Assembly (NCBI GenBank): GCA_000212915.1
Contig: CM001167.1
Span: forward strand, 2,534,780 to 2,598,779
Length of the DNA stretch: 64,000 nt
Reading direction: 5' to 3'
Source of the DNA: Bacteroides coprosuis DSM 18011
Lineage (GTDB): Bacteria > Bacteroidota > Bacteroidia > Bacteroidales > Bacteroidaceae
Positions 53,389 to 63,118 of this stretch are shown here, piece by piece. The position numbers and the translations under genes are program-made. Below the pieces are notes generated by a model that did no database searches, was not told the origin of the DNA, and was given only the letters and a program-made list of their open reading frames with translations. Numbering within the stretch: position 1 is the first letter of the stretch; the number at the start of each line of letters is the position of its first letter.

Positions 53389-54365
53389 TTAAATTATGTG
53401 TGGACCAAGGAATCTATCCCCATTAAAATGAATCATATGATCGGGTTTATCAGCTATCCAAACCTCGGTTTCCCATGCAATATCTGATACGTTTCTTTTA
53501 AATTCCGTAGTATCTGAAATGCAATAACATATACTTTTCCAACATTACAATCTATTAAAGCTTCCTCTAATTCCTTCCAACGTTTTGGAGAAACAGGTCC
53601 ATGACTTGTAACCGCTTCAATTAGAAACAACCATTTTCTTACATTGTCATAAACAACTACATCTGGAAGTTTATCATGGGACATTGGAGGCACTCCCAAT
53701 GATTCAAGAAAGTCGGATTCAAGATGCATTAGTTTTCCACCCTCACCTATTCTGCTACTTGCAGTATCTCCAATATATAGGACAATACCTCCTTCACCTA
53801 TAAACCGCGGACAAAATTCATGTATGATATCAGCATGAAGTTGATTGTGTTCACCAGGAGACAAAGTTAGTTCTATACCATTAGGAAGCTTAACAGGTAT
53901 CTTATCAAAAATTCTTTTCTTTTGATACTCCTCTTTTAAACTTGGTACACTTTTCAAAAACTCATTCACTTTACCTTTCCAATCATCATTTGGAAATTTT
54001 CGCAGTATTTCTAATATAGGTTCATTTAAAGAATAATTATTATCCTTACTATTAGTTGGACGTTGTGGATTATCTCTATTTCTATCAATTATCCTAGCTT
54101 GCTCAAATTGATGTAATGTTTGCCTTCTAATAGTTTCACGACTATTAGGCTTATAGTCCTTTCCATAGTTACTACGAATAAATTCCATTATGATATAAGT
54201 AGGAAGTAAAGGTGCTTCAGCATTCAGCCAGTCAGTTAATGGAGCGATATTAGCTAATGCTAAAAAGACCCAAGCAGAACGGTCATTTGTTTGCTGTTTT
54301 GGAAGTTTTAATGCTTTTAGAATTGTTTTCGCTTCTTCTAATTTTAAATTTCTAGATTCTGTCAT
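53389..54365 (-). pseudogene. BsuBI/PstI-type restriction endonuclease, frameshifted near the C-terminus
   Basis: The in-frame product (303 aa, stop at 53454) has the N-terminal HTH domain and the catalytic domain with [20 protein letters not shown] and [11 protein letters not shown], the PstI-family active region. It ends in [15 protein letters not shown]. One frame over, downstream sequence gives the conserved C-terminus [20 protein letters not shown] and [10 protein letters not shown] to a TAA at 53389. So a single-base deletion near 53510-53525 moved the frame, costing ~40 conserved residues. PstI-family enzymes cut CTGCAG. Its start overlaps the methyltransferase end by 14 bp. Confidence 0.85.
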
Positions 54366-55848
54366 TAATGTGTTTTTTAATTATTAGTTCAATAGTCTTA
54401 TATTCTAAAACAGGAAAATTGGCTGCATATTTACCCAACAGAATAATTTGTTCCCTTGTTGGAATTTTCATTATTCTAATATCTGTAGCATTTACTTGTG
54501 TATTACCTGATATACATCTATAATAATTATCCATAAATTCAGAGTTAAATAAAACAGCTAAACCTAAAGCTTCATCTTTTGACAATAATGAATCTTTACG
54601 ACCTATATAATTAAGTTTGTTTGTAATTCCAACGTGTTTTAAATTAATTATTGGATGATATACACCTGCAACAAGCCTTCTTCGTTCATCTTTTGATGTA
54701 AAACGTTTTAATAGGACATATCTATTGTTTGCCACAAGATGCTTATCATAATTTGAAATAAGTTTAAATGAAAGGTCTTTTTTGTGGTTTCCATCCCATA
54801 CTATTCCATTAATTAGAACATTATGAGCTTTAATTAAAGGCACATGATCCTTATTATTATGATCTGACGTAAGATGCATTATTGTTCTGTGTTCAACTAC
54901 TGGTCCCGTTGAAATAAAGTAACCTTCATTAGAAAAAGTCGAAGAGAAATCTTCAGCATTTTCTAAAACATCATAATCTTTTTTGCTTTCTGGTATGCGT
55001 ATTATATCCTCAGTATTACTTGTGTCAATAATAATCTTTTTAGGATATGCTGTAATTTTAGATTTTTCTAAATCTAAAATACCGTTTGAAGTTGATACCT
55101 TTATTTCAGAGTATTCATCAAGAGTTTTCACCATTTTGATAATAATATTCTCTTGTAGTATATCAGAATCTACAAACACATCTTTTCTAGATTTAAATAT
55201 GTGAATTAATTCTAGTTTAGAGTTGGTAAGCAAGTATTTTCTAAAACCTTTGAAATACAATCCATTTAAAAAGCTTCTTGGTGATATAACTACCACTTGA
55301 CCTTGATCAGCCATAGCTGAAAGTGTTATTGCAATAAATGAAGCATATATATTTGGATCCCCCTTGAATAAGTCGGATGTTTTCTTGGAATAAATTGACT
55401 CCTTAACTGAGTATTTAAAATATGGAGGATTTATTACTGAAACATCAAATTGTAATTGGCTTATTAAATCGGGTCTAAGAGTAACAAAGTCGTCATTGAT
55501 TATAGTATAAATGAATATTTTATTCTCTTTAGAAAATAAAGCTTTGACTTTATCTAAAACATTTACAAGATTATAAATTAGTTTTTCATCTAATTCATAA
55601 AGGGTTGCTTCAACTCTATTGACACCATTTTTTAGCAGAAAGATTGCTGATGATGCAGTTAAAATACCATGTCCAGCTCCACAATCTAATAAACGCACAC
55701 GATTTGGATTTAAACTCTTAACATCAATAAGTGAGCTCATAAACTCAGCAATAGGCGAATCTGTAAAATACTGACCTAAAATTTTCTTATCCTCAATACT
55801 TTTACTTTCTGAATATTTTTTTTGTTTACTTCTAATCTCTGTTATCAA
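54352..55848 (-). CDS. N6-adenine DNA methyltransferase of a BsuBI/PstI-type system
   Basis: 498 aa. Motif [15 protein letters not shown] (~53) binds AdoMet. The catalytic motif INPPYFKYS (~140) is the NPPY of N6-adenine enzymes. The second half has the target-recognition features ([39 protein letters not shown]) of this family. With the overlapping BsuBI/PstI endonuclease gene it forms a type II R-M pair. The methyltransferase looks intact while the endonuclease is frameshifted, so it may act alone on CTGCAG. Confidence 0.9.
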   Translation of the reverse strand: MITEIRSKQKKYSESKSIEDKKILGQYFTDSPIAEFMSSLIDVKSLNPNRVRLLDCGAGHGILTASSAIFLLKNGVNRVEATLYELDEKLIYNLVNVLDKVKALFSKENKIFIYTIINDDFVTLRPDLISQLQFDVSVINPPYFKYSVKESIYSKKTSDLFKGDPNIYASFIAITLSAMADQGQVVVISPRSFLNGLYFKGFRKYLLTNSKLELIHIFKSRKDVFVDSDILQENIIIKMVKTLDEYSEIKVSTSNGILDLEKSKITAYPKKIIIDTSNTEDIIRIPESKKDYDVLENAEDFSSTFSNEGYFISTGPVVEHRTIMHLTSDHNNKDHVPLIKAHNVLINGIVWDGNHKKDLSFKLISNYDKHLVANNRYVLLKRFTSKDERRRLVAGVYHPIINLKHVGITNKLNYIGRKDSLLSKDEALGLAVLFNSEFMDNYYRCISGNTQVNATDIRIMKIPTREQIILLGKYAANFPVLEYKTIELIIKKHINDRI

Positions 55849-55890
55849 GTCATTAATGTTTTTAATTGTCTGGAAATATGCTATGCATTA

Positions 55891-55898
55891 CAAATATA
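55891..55898 (-). promoter_or_regulatory. Candidate -7 element of the R-M operon
   Basis: TATATTTG on the minus strand, 43 bp ahead of the methyltransferase start. No clear -33 partner. The rest of 55849-56195 shows nothing I can support. Confidence 0.5.
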
Positions 55899-56195
55899 CG
55901 AAAACTCCTCTTAAATAGATAAAGCTATTTGTATATTAAATCAACATCGAAATAATACTTACTCATAATATTTAAATATTAGAATAATGAAGATTAATAA
56001 TGATATATCTTTTCCCATTAAACCAACGTTTTATGACACACTATATTGTTCATAACTTATATGCTCAAACGCTGATTTTTAGGTGATGTTTTAACGCTAA
56101 TTATTGACACACGTTTTATGAGACTGAAAAACTGAGACTGTAAGGGTTATTACTGCTAATCAAAAGTCGTAAAATTTTGACAGTACAAAAAAATC

Positions 56196-56227
56196 CGATA
56201 CAACACGCTTTATATCGTGTTATACCG
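56196..56227 (-). terminator. Terminator of the DUF3945 gene
   Basis: On the minus strand CGGTATAACACG / CGTGTTGTATCG pair over 12 bp with two G-U pairs, and T7 follows. On the plus strand those positions are A-C mismatches, so it is specific for leftward transcription from the gene ending at 56266. Confidence 0.7.
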
Positions 56228-56265
56228 AATTTCCACTAACTATTTTATTATGATTACTCTTTTAT

Positions 56266-57750
56266 CTAAACTTTTCGTCCCTTCCTTTTCTTTGGAGATT
56301 CTGACTGATTACTTGCTTTAGTTTCTTTTTTCTGTTGCTTTTCTGCTTGAGCATCGGTAGGATTTGATTGACCTTTCTTTAAAGGAACATCCATTTTTTT
56401 TGTCGATTCATTCGTCTTACCTTCAGAATTCACTGCTACCTGTGTTTTGTGTTCATTGGCAGGAGTAACCTCTTTACCTTTTGCTTTTGCTTTATCAGGA
56501 TTGAATCTAAAAAAATCAAGTTTATTTTCTTCTGGGTTTACTTTAATGTATGCATTATATTCTTGTCCGGCTTTATCCTTCAATCCTTTCACATAAATGG
56601 TTTTGTCTGATTTTAAATCATTTTGCTGCTTTTCAGTTAAATCAACTCCTGCAAGTGCTTTAGGTATACGCACTCCTGATTCATGGGATTGCTTTTCATT
56701 TTGATTTCTAATTTGATTTTGATTATTTTCGGGGAAAATAAATTCAAGACTGCGCTTATCTGCATTTATTTGAAGAAAAGCTGAATAGGGAGTATTTTTG
56801 GCTGAAATCATATTTTCGACCCACACTGCCTTGCCATCTTTTAAATCGTTTTTTTGTTTTTCGTTAAGATCCACACCACTGATTTTGTCAGGAAATGAAA
56901 GTTTATCAGCTTTCATTGAAACCAATTCATTGGTCAGTTTATCTATACTGATGAAAGAAGGAATAGTCTCTCCTGTGAAATAGTTTTTAATATCAACTTT
57001 CCGTCCCATATTTCCAGTTTTAAGCAGATTTTCTTTATCATCCTTAGTAAACTCATGACCAAAATAAGAACGATTAAGTTCCGGTTGTTTCCGTATGCCA
57101 TGAATAGCAAGAATGACATCACCTTCACTGCCTGGGCGAAATGAAATACGAGCATCCGTTTTAATTGTAACATTGCTCATTTTTGCTTCAATTGGAAATG
57201 TGTTAGGAGATTTATATCCTCTCAGCATTGATTCAAAAGCAGTAGACTTTTCAAGTTGCCCTTTTGATATTCCAAAGCTTTTCAAAGATTCCCAATCAAT
57301 TTTATTGGGATTAACAAAGTAATCGTCCGCATTGGCATATATCTGATTATTAGATTCTGTAGTTTTGTTTTTCTTTGGAGTTGAAGATTCAACACCTACA
57401 CGCATCTTATCAATCTTTGCTTCTGAGGCAGTCGTTGGAGCCTTCACATGGTTTAGGATCATTTTTGCAGATGCTTCAATCTTTTCTGCATCTACTTTAA
57501 AAAAATTAAATCGCGTGGGATCTTTCAATTGACTATTGAAGTTGCTCAAAAAATTGCTGAGAACATCACCATTGCGGTCAAGCTTTAAAAACTCATTATT
57601 ATTTGTTGGTTTAGGAGGTATAGTTTGCAATTCACCTTTATCATCCACACCTTTTACAGCAATAACGGTTTTCTTCTCCTTATCGTAAGCTAAAAGCACT
57701 TTTTCTTTTTGCTTTTCCACCATTGTTTTATCATCTACTTCTACATCCAT
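56266..57750 (-). CDS. DUF4099/DUF3945-type conjugative-element protein
   Basis: 494 aa. The N-terminal ~110 residues carry the KVLLAYDKEKKTVIAVKGVD and LSNFLSNFNSQLKDP features seen at the start of DUF3945 proteins. Then comes a DUF4099-like region (YFVNPNKIDWESLKSFGISK, GQLEKS, MLRGYKSPNTF), and two tandem DUF3945-like repeats (SGVDLNEKQKNDLKDGKAVWV and AGVDLTEKQQNDLKSDKTIYV). The tail is Lys/Gln-rich. Such proteins sit left of mobC in Bacteroidales conjugative transposons; role unknown. The -7 motif TACCTTTG at 57789-57796 suits its promoter. Confidence 0.85.
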   Translation of the reverse strand: MDVEVDDKTMVEKQKEKVLLAYDKEKKTVIAVKGVDDKGELQTIPPKPTNNNEFLKLDRNGDVLSNFLSNFNSQLKDPTRFNFFKVDAEKIEASAKMILNHVKAPTTASEAKIDKMRVGVESSTPKKNKTTESNNQIYANADDYFVNPNKIDWESLKSFGISKGQLEKSTAFESMLRGYKSPNTFPIEAKMSNVTIKTDARISFRPGSEGDVILAIHGIRKQPELNRSYFGHEFTKDDKENLLKTGNMGRKVDIKNYFTGETIPSFISIDKLTNELVSMKADKLSFPDKISGVDLNEKQKNDLKDGKAVWVENMISAKNTPYSAFLQINADKRSLEFIFPENNQNQIRNQNEKQSHESGVRIPKALAGVDLTEKQQNDLKSDKTIYVKGLKDKAGQEYNAYIKVNPEENKLDFFRFNPDKAKAKGKEVTPANEHKTQVAVNSEGKTNESTKKMDVPLKKGQSNPTDAQAEKQQKKETKASNQSESPKKRKGRKV

Positions 57751-57788
57751 TGTTTTAATTTTACATAGTTAATATTTGACTGTCAATT

Positions 57789-57796
57789 CAAAGGTA
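57789..57796 (-). promoter_or_regulatory. Candidate -7 element of the DUF3945 gene
   Basis: TACCTTTG on the minus strand, 39 bp from the gene start; no convincing -33. Confidence 0.45.
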
Positions 57797-57992
57797 TGTA
57801 TTTAAACAACAATTGGATATGACTCACTCACTTGGTGACACAGGATGACTTCATTCGTCTTAAGATGACTTATCAACAAGTTCAACTTTTATGAAAAAAC
57901 AAGCTTAAAATGCTTGTTTTAATCCCAAACATAAATTATATTTGTAGTGAAAACATTCAACTTTAGCAACTATGCTTAAAGTTTAAAACCAG

Positions 57993-58154
57993 ATGCTTAT
58001 GAACATATTAAAGGTCATATTTACTTTTATTTTCAAGACTATTTTCAAAATATTGAAAGTAAGCTTTGGTGTGGTAAAATGGGTGGTTGTAGTTGTTATT
58101 TTCTCATCCATCATGATGATATTAGGATCATTTAGGGGTGCAAATGGAGGGTAG
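57993..58154 (+). CDS. Small membrane protein
   Basis: 53 aa, or 51 aa from the second ATG at 57999. Almost entirely hydrophobic helices (MNILKVIFTFIFKTIFKILK, VVKWVVVVVIFSSIMMILG) with a short polar end. It is divergent to the DUF3945 gene and next to a mobC remnant, a place where conjugative elements of this group often carry a small hydrophobic ORF. Function unknown. Confidence 0.5.
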   Translation: MLMNILKVIFTFIFKTIFKILKVSFGVVKWVVVVVIFSSIMMILGSFRGANGG

Positions 58155-58171
58155 TTCTTTTGTTTCTATCC

Positions 58172-58297
58172 CTATTCTTTCACCAAATGCTTTAAATTTG
58201 GATTATTCTTAATCCGCTCTATTCCGCTACTAACTATTTCTTTCACATCCTGCTTAATTCTATCATAGTCAAGCTGGATTTGTTCTTTTAGCTGCAT
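58172..58297 (-). pseudogene. C-terminal remnant of a mobC coupling-protein gene
   Basis: Translates to MQLKEQIQLDYDRIKQDVKE then IVSSGIERIKNNPNLKHLVK and stop, closely matching the end of the intact MobC (KEQIQLNYDRIKQDIRDIVS, ERIENDPELAHLIKGK). About three quarters of DNA positions agree. So an older mobC was cut here and the AbiE module with a new mobC joined beyond it. Confidence 0.85.
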
Positions 58298-58522
58298 CTC
58301 GAAAATCAATTTCACAACGACGACTATATCTTTTCGGTTCATAAAAAAGCCCAGTTGTATAGTATGAGTATAGATAACAGAGATAAATTAAACCATCTTT
58401 TTAAAAATGCAGAAAAAATTGTAAATTAGGATGGTTTTCATCGCTGGCCAAAGGGGTTACCAAACTTTTCAAAATGCACTTTTATATCTATAATCGTTAT
58501 ATTTAACATTAAATATGACTTT

Positions 58523-58573
58523 GTTCACTAAATCTGTTTGTTCACGTTACGTGAACAGTGTATATTTGTGAAC
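58523..58573 (+). promoter_or_regulatory. abiE promoter with nested GTTCAC operators
   Basis: TTTG (58537-58540), 20 bp, TATATTTG (58561-58568). The spacer is a perfect inverted repeat GTTCACG-TTA-CGTGAAC (58540-58556). Extra half-sites GTTCAC (58523-58528) and GTGAAC (58568-58573) flank it. AbiEi antitoxins repress their own operon by binding such repeats. The start ATG at 58576 is 8 nt after the -7, implying a leaderless or near-leaderless mRNA. Confidence 0.75.
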
Positions 58574-58575
58574 AA

Positions 58576-59565
58576 ATGAAGAATGAAATTGTAGATATCG
58601 CTCTTAAGAACCTTCAAATAGCAACCGGAATTGAAGGCAAATGGTATAATACCGTAACTTTAAATGATAGGTTGAAGCTTGATGGTGAACTGAATTTAGA
58701 AATAAATAAAGATAATTATTTATTTACAGTAGATGTTAAGAATGAAGTCCGTCCACATCAATTACATCAGATAGAACTATATCATAAGGATTATGATGAT
58801 TTTTTATTGATAGCTAATCATATTTTTCCAAGAGTTAAAGAAGCACTACAACAAAAAGGGATTCCTTATTTAGAAGCCAATGGCAACATATTCCTTAAAA
58901 GAGATAAAGTGTATCTGTTTGTTAATGATCAAAAGACAATTGATATAGAAAAAGTACAAGTCAATAGAGCATTTACAAGAACAGGACTAAAAGTGTTATT
59001 CTATCTTTTGCAACATAAAGAAGATATCAATCTTACCCAAAGAGAATTAGCAAAAAATGCTAATGTAGCGTTAGGAAATATTCCTCAAATAATTAAAGGA
59101 CTCCAAGAGACAAAGTATTTGCTCCCATTAAACAGACGTGAGTATTTATGGGAAAACCGCAAAGGTTTGCTGGAAAGATGGATCACAGAATATGCAACAA
59201 CACTAAAACCCACACTTAGAAAAGAAAAGTATGTTTATAATGGAGACTGGAAGGAGATAAAACTCAACAATAAAATTACTGTTTGGGGTGGAGAACCTGC
59301 TGCCGATATTTTAACCAACTATTTACGTCCAGAAAGATTTACAATCTATACTCGAGAAAACCGTATTGACCTAATGAGAAATTACAAGCTTAAACCCAAT
59401 ACTGACGGGGATATAGAAGTGCTGGAAATGTTTTGGCAGCAAAATGAAAACCAACTAACAGCTCCTGCTATTTTGGTCTATGCAGACTTACTACTGGAAG
59501 GTGGAAAAAGGAATAATGAAACCGCAGAAATAATTTACAATGAATACATCCAACCAAACTTATAA
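58576..59565 (+). CDS. abiEi: AbiEi-family antitoxin (type IV toxin-antitoxin)
   Basis: 329 aa from the ATG at 58576; an upstream in-frame ATG (58558) lies within the promoter and is rejected. A conserved N-terminal half of unknown fold (ALKNLQIATGIEGKWYNTVT) is followed by a winged-helix region (FTRTGLKVLFYLLQHKED, LTQRELAKNANVALGNI) and the C-terminal antitoxin domain. This layout, with the HTH in the centre, belongs to the variant AbiEi seen in Bacteroidota. Its end overlaps the toxin start by 26 bp. Autorepression is expected from the operator array. Confidence 0.75.
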   Translation: MKNEIVDIALKNLQIATGIEGKWYNTVTLNDRLKLDGELNLEINKDNYLFTVDVKNEVRPHQLHQIELYHKDYDDFLLIANHIFPRVKEALQQKGIPYLEANGNIFLKRDKVYLFVNDQKTIDIEKVQVNRAFTRTGLKVLFYLLQHKEDINLTQRELAKNANVALGNIPQIIKGLQETKYLLPLNRREYLWENRKGLLERWITEYATTLKPTLRKEKYVYNGDWKEIKLNNKITVWGGEPAADILTNYLRPERFTIYTRENRIDLMRNYKLKPNTDGDIEVLEMFWQQNENQLTAPAILVYADLLLEGGKRNNETAEIIYNEYIQPNL

Positions 59566-60605
59566 AGAATTATCCACCCCATTCTTTAAAGAAACTTTCG
59601 ATTGTATTGACGAGATCATGAAGGAACATCAAATCCCTTACTACTTGATTGGGGCAAACGCTATAGCATTAGAATTACTTAACCCGCATATTCATCACTT
59701 TATTGTTAATAATCGTAATAGTATCTATTAATCAGCAACTTATTGATTTATAAGCATTATTTTTTAGTCCCAGTTTTGGCTATGTTCGCTTTTATCTTTA
59801 CGCATCTGCTTCGTTGCAAACTCCTTGAAATAGTGGCCTATATCGGCGGAGTTCGACGCCTTGCATCTACGCAAAGCTAAAAACGTGAATAATACGGGTT
59901 AAGGACGGGATTAAACCAAGTCGTGGTACAAGAGATATCGATTTTGCAATCATGATTTCCAATACAGATGAATATGAAAAAATAAGCAAAGATTTAGAAT
60001 CTAAAGGCTTTAAGAGAATAAAGGATGATTATCGGTTCTTTTCTCATCAAAAGAACCTGGTTGTTGATATACTACCCTTTGGTCAGATTGAAGAAGAGTA
60101 TACTGAAAGTTTCATTGAACGTAAAGTGGATTTACACCTTCTGGGTTTCAAAGAAGTATTGGAGGAAGCTGTTGAAGTGTACATTGAAGAAAAAGTTGCA
60201 AATATTCCACCACTTCCCGGTATGGTTATCTTGAAACTAATAGCTTGGAACGACAGACCCGAATATCGCGAAAATGATCTGGATGATATTCTAAAGATAA
60301 TTGAAAAATATTTTGATTTACAGTTTAATGAGATTCTTGAATCACACTATGACACTTTTCCAGAAGAAGACACAATTGAAATTGATCAACTATTAATAGC
60401 AGCTGAAGTGTTGGGAAGAAAATCAAAATTGTTTTTAAACAAGTCAAAAGAATTATCTGAAAGGATACTTCAAATTTTAGAGACTAACTTGCAGAGTGCA
60501 TCAAAATCTCAAATAGCAAAGAATTGGGCACAGAAATTAAATAGCGATATTGAGTATGCTCATTCGATTTTGAAAGCATTTCAAAAAGGGATATTAAAAG
60601 ATTAA
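59540..60605 (+). pseudogene. abiEii: AbiEii-family nucleotidyltransferase toxin, split by an insertion
   Basis: Codons 1-47 (ending NAIALELL) and the rest from 59903 (KDGIKPSRGTRDIDFAIMIS) are joined perfectly if 59683-59902 is removed. The joined protein has the nucleotidyltransferase motif (G-S-x10-D-x-D; here RGTRDIDFA) plus a C-terminal helical domain (PPLPGMVILKLIAWNDRPEY, RENDLDDI). AbiEii toxins nucleotidylate RNA or GTP-type targets to block growth. As it stands the toxin cannot be made whole, leaving the antitoxin alone. Confidence 0.85.
59683..59898. mobile_element. 216-bp MITE-like insertion in abiEii with TTAA duplication
   Basis: Starts CCCGCATATTCATCAC and ends GTGAATAATACGGG, imperfect terminal inverted repeats. 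TTAA flanks both sides (59679-59682 and 59899-59902). No ORF inside. Removing the insert and one TTAA restores the toxin reading frame exactly. No cognate transposase is present in the window. Confidence 0.85.
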
Positions 60606-60781
60606 CTTCACAGAGTTTGCACTGTACTTGTCTTATAACAAAGAATATAGACCGTTACTGCTTTTCATAAAACGTTCAGATTTTTAATTTATAAATGGTC
60701 TATTAATTGAGAATCAAAAATTACCGTAAAGAAACAGGCGTATGTCTTGTTTTGTGAGGACTGATTCAACAGGAAATAAAG

Positions 60782-60881
60782 GACAATCAAAATAAGACTT
60801 ACGCTTTTTGCGGTGAAACAAAAGGCTTATTCGACCGCAAGAGGCGAAGTAATGAAGGATTGTCGACTGTCAAAACAGTCG
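60782..60881 (+). other. Structured region with a predicted pseudoknot upstream of mobC 3' end
   Basis: Paired segments: GACAATC (60782-60788) with GATTGTC (60858-60864); AATAAG (60791-60796) with CTTATT (60826-60831), interleaved with TTGCGGT (60808-60814) and ACCGCAA (60834-60840), an H-type pseudoknot; then the hairpin CGACTGT-CAAA-ACAGTCG (60864-60881). No gene lies in 60606-61092, so a structured RNA or a processed DNA site is possible. Confidence 0.5.
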
Positions 60882-61092
60882 GCTCCTGAAAGCATCGTAG
60901 CAGATATAGTGAGAATGTGCCTGACTTTCCATTCTGTTTTATAAAAGAAAGATTTGTGAAATCATTTTATAGTTGAAAAAACGAGTAAATAGCTTCTGTC
61001 TACTCTCTTATAAAAAAATGAAGTTTATTGGTCATTTAATGGATACTGCCTTAAATTCTCAAAAGTAGTAGCAAGCCACTACCTAAAAAGCT

Positions 61093-63099
61093 CTATTTTC
61101 CTTTAATCAAGTGAGCCAACTCAGGATCATTCTCAATTCGTTCCATCTCACTACTTACAATATCTCTTATATCCTGTTTGATTCTATCATAATTAAGCTG
61201 AATCTGTTCTTTCATAATATCTTTTCCGTCAGCATCACTAAAATTAATAATCTCTGGTATAGGTTCATATCTTAATGTCTCTCTTTTTACCCTATCATTA
61301 TCAACTACAATCTGAGCATGAAAAATTTTCTGATCAATGCGCTCCTCAAAGTTATCAGTCACCGCTCCTACAAACATACCTTGAGATAGATTAGCAATCT
61401 TACTTGCAGGAATTAAATTGTCCAGTTGAGTGCTTATGGATGTAGATTTATCCTGCCGATTAATAGTCATTGATTGGCGTTTCTGCAGTATCTTTCCAAA
61501 ACGTTCAGAAAGTGCTTTTGCTGTTTCGCCAACTACCTGCCCTGAAAAAATATTGCCTACCGTATTTTGAATAACCTTACTCTCTTTATCACCATAGTCA
61601 CGTGTCAATTGAGAATAGTCTTGAAAACCCAAACAAACTGCAACCCTGTTGCTTCTGGCAGTAGCTATAAGATTATCTAATCCACGAAAATATATGGTAG
61701 GCAATTCATCAATAATAACAGAGCTCTTTAGATTCCCCTTTTTATTTATCAATCTCACTATACGGCTATTATATAAACCAAGAGCAGCAGAATAAATATT
61801 TTGTCTGTCAGGATTATTACCTACAACTAATACCTTTGGCTCATCAGGATTATTAATATCCAATGTAAAATCATCTCCTGTCATTACCCAATATAAGGCA
61901 GGACTTATCATTCGTGAAAGCGGTATTTTTGCAGAAGCAATCTGTCCTTGCAATTGGTCCTGTGCACCACCTTCCCAAGCATCCATAAATGGACTCAAAT
62001 AATTTTCAAGTTCAGGATAAGAGGTTAGAATCGTAAAGGTATCTGCATACTTTTTATTCAAAAACTCAATAGCGTGAGGGAATGTGCAGAATTTTCCATT
62101 CTCGTAAATCTTGAGAAACCAAATGATTGCAGCTAAAAGAATAATTGGTGATTCTACAAAGAAATCACCCTGTTTCTGAATCCAACTTCTATTCAGATTC
62201 AGCATTATTGTGTAAGCCGATTCATAAGCATCAGATATGTCGGTCATAAATGAAGGATTAATAGGATTGCACCTGTGGCTTTTGCGAGGATCATCAAAAT
62301 TAATAACATAAAAAGTAGGCTTTACTTTGTAAGCATAAGAATGATTCATCAAATGATTATATGCTATCTCCGAAAGATCGGGAAACTTATAGTCGTAAAT
62401 ATACATGGAAAAACCCTTTTCAATCTGTTGTTTGATATAGTTGTTAATAACAGCGTAAGATTTCCCACTGCCAGGAGTCCCCAATACAATAGTAGCTCGA
62501 AAAGGATTGACAACATTAATCCATCCATTGTATTGCTTTTTTCGATACCAGAAACAAGTAGGAAGATTAACAGAATATTCATTGTCCATAAGCCGCATCT
62601 CCTGCATAAAGGATTCATTCTCTATATTGAATACATCATCCATCAAATTAATCTTAATCAATCGTGAAATCCATACTCCTGAAAGCAGCAAAAAGAGATA
62701 GCCAATACTCATAGTAAAGGTGTAGAGTATAGCTTTTGAAGAAAGTGACAATATTAAATCAAGTATCCACCAGTTGATAAAAAAGAACAGAATTCCTAAA
62801 ATCAAAAACAGAGTAATCTTAGTCCATGTAACCTTTTGATTTTTTATTCCTTTTGTTCCCAAACATGATAAAGCCAAAAACAGCACAGAAAAGAACTTTG
62901 TTATTATTATGTGATTAAACAGTCCTGTATTATCCTGAAAGTTAAGCAGTATTTTATCTAGTACAGAAACAGTGTAATTCATACTAACAAAATAAGCGTG
63001 GCAATACCAATAAATATGGACAAGCACAAGCATGATGCTAATCGCCCTCATAAAGTCCATCACCTTTGCCAATCCCCTTAGATCATCTTCATTTTGCAT
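61093..63099 (-). CDS. mobC: Type IV coupling protein (MobC/TraG-like, VirD4 family)
   Basis: 668 aa. Four N-terminal membrane helices (to ~150), then the VirD4-type ATPase: Walker A LGTPGSGKSYAVIN (~213), Walker B SSVIIDELPTIYF (~459), and sensor-type AVCLGFQDYSQL. C-terminal tail with NPDRQNIYSAALG and SERFGKILQKRQ. It couples the relaxase-DNA complex to the transfer channel at the inner membrane. It lies 19 bp after the relaxase gene, in the normal mob order. Homologous fragments at 29.05 and 58.17 kb are relics of others. Confidence 0.9.
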   Translation of the reverse strand: MQNEDDLRGLAKVMDFMRAISIMLVLVHIYWYCHAYFVSMNYTVSVLDKILLNFQDNTGLFNHIIITKFFSVLFLALSCLGTKGIKNQKVTWTKITLFLILGILFFFINWWILDLILSLSSKAILYTFTMSIGYLFLLLSGVWISRLIKINLMDDVFNIENESFMQEMRLMDNEYSVNLPTCFWYRKKQYNGWINVVNPFRATIVLGTPGSGKSYAVINNYIKQQIEKGFSMYIYDYKFPDLSEIAYNHLMNHSYAYKVKPTFYVINFDDPRKSHRCNPINPSFMTDISDAYESAYTIMLNLNRSWIQKQGDFFVESPIILLAAIIWFLKIYENGKFCTFPHAIEFLNKKYADTFTILTSYPELENYLSPFMDAWEGGAQDQLQGQIASAKIPLSRMISPALYWVMTGDDFTLDINNPDEPKVLVVGNNPDRQNIYSAALGLYNSRIVRLINKKGNLKSSVIIDELPTIYFRGLDNLIATARSNRVAVCLGFQDYSQLTRDYGDKESKVIQNTVGNIFSGQVVGETAKALSERFGKILQKRQSMTINRQDKSTSISTQLDNLIPASKIANLSQGMFVGAVTDNFEERIDQKIFHAQIVVDNDRVKRETLRYEPIPEIINFSDADGKDIMKEQIQLNYDRIKQDIRDIVSSEMERIENDPELAHLIKGK

Positions 63100-63118
63100 A
63101 ATAGGCTATTTTTGAAAA

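Noticed and set aside
53159-53392. Small plus-strand ORF with a hydrophobic stretch (from 53159 or the ATG at 53216)
   Set aside because: It lies downstream of and partly against the real end of the frameshifted PstI-type gene, is very AT-rich and Phe/Tyr/Leu-biased, and has no promoter. A real small membrane protein is possible but not supported.
58558-58575. Upstream in-frame ATG for the AbiEi antitoxin
   Set aside because: It overlaps the -7 element TATATTTG, so it would lie before the transcription start.
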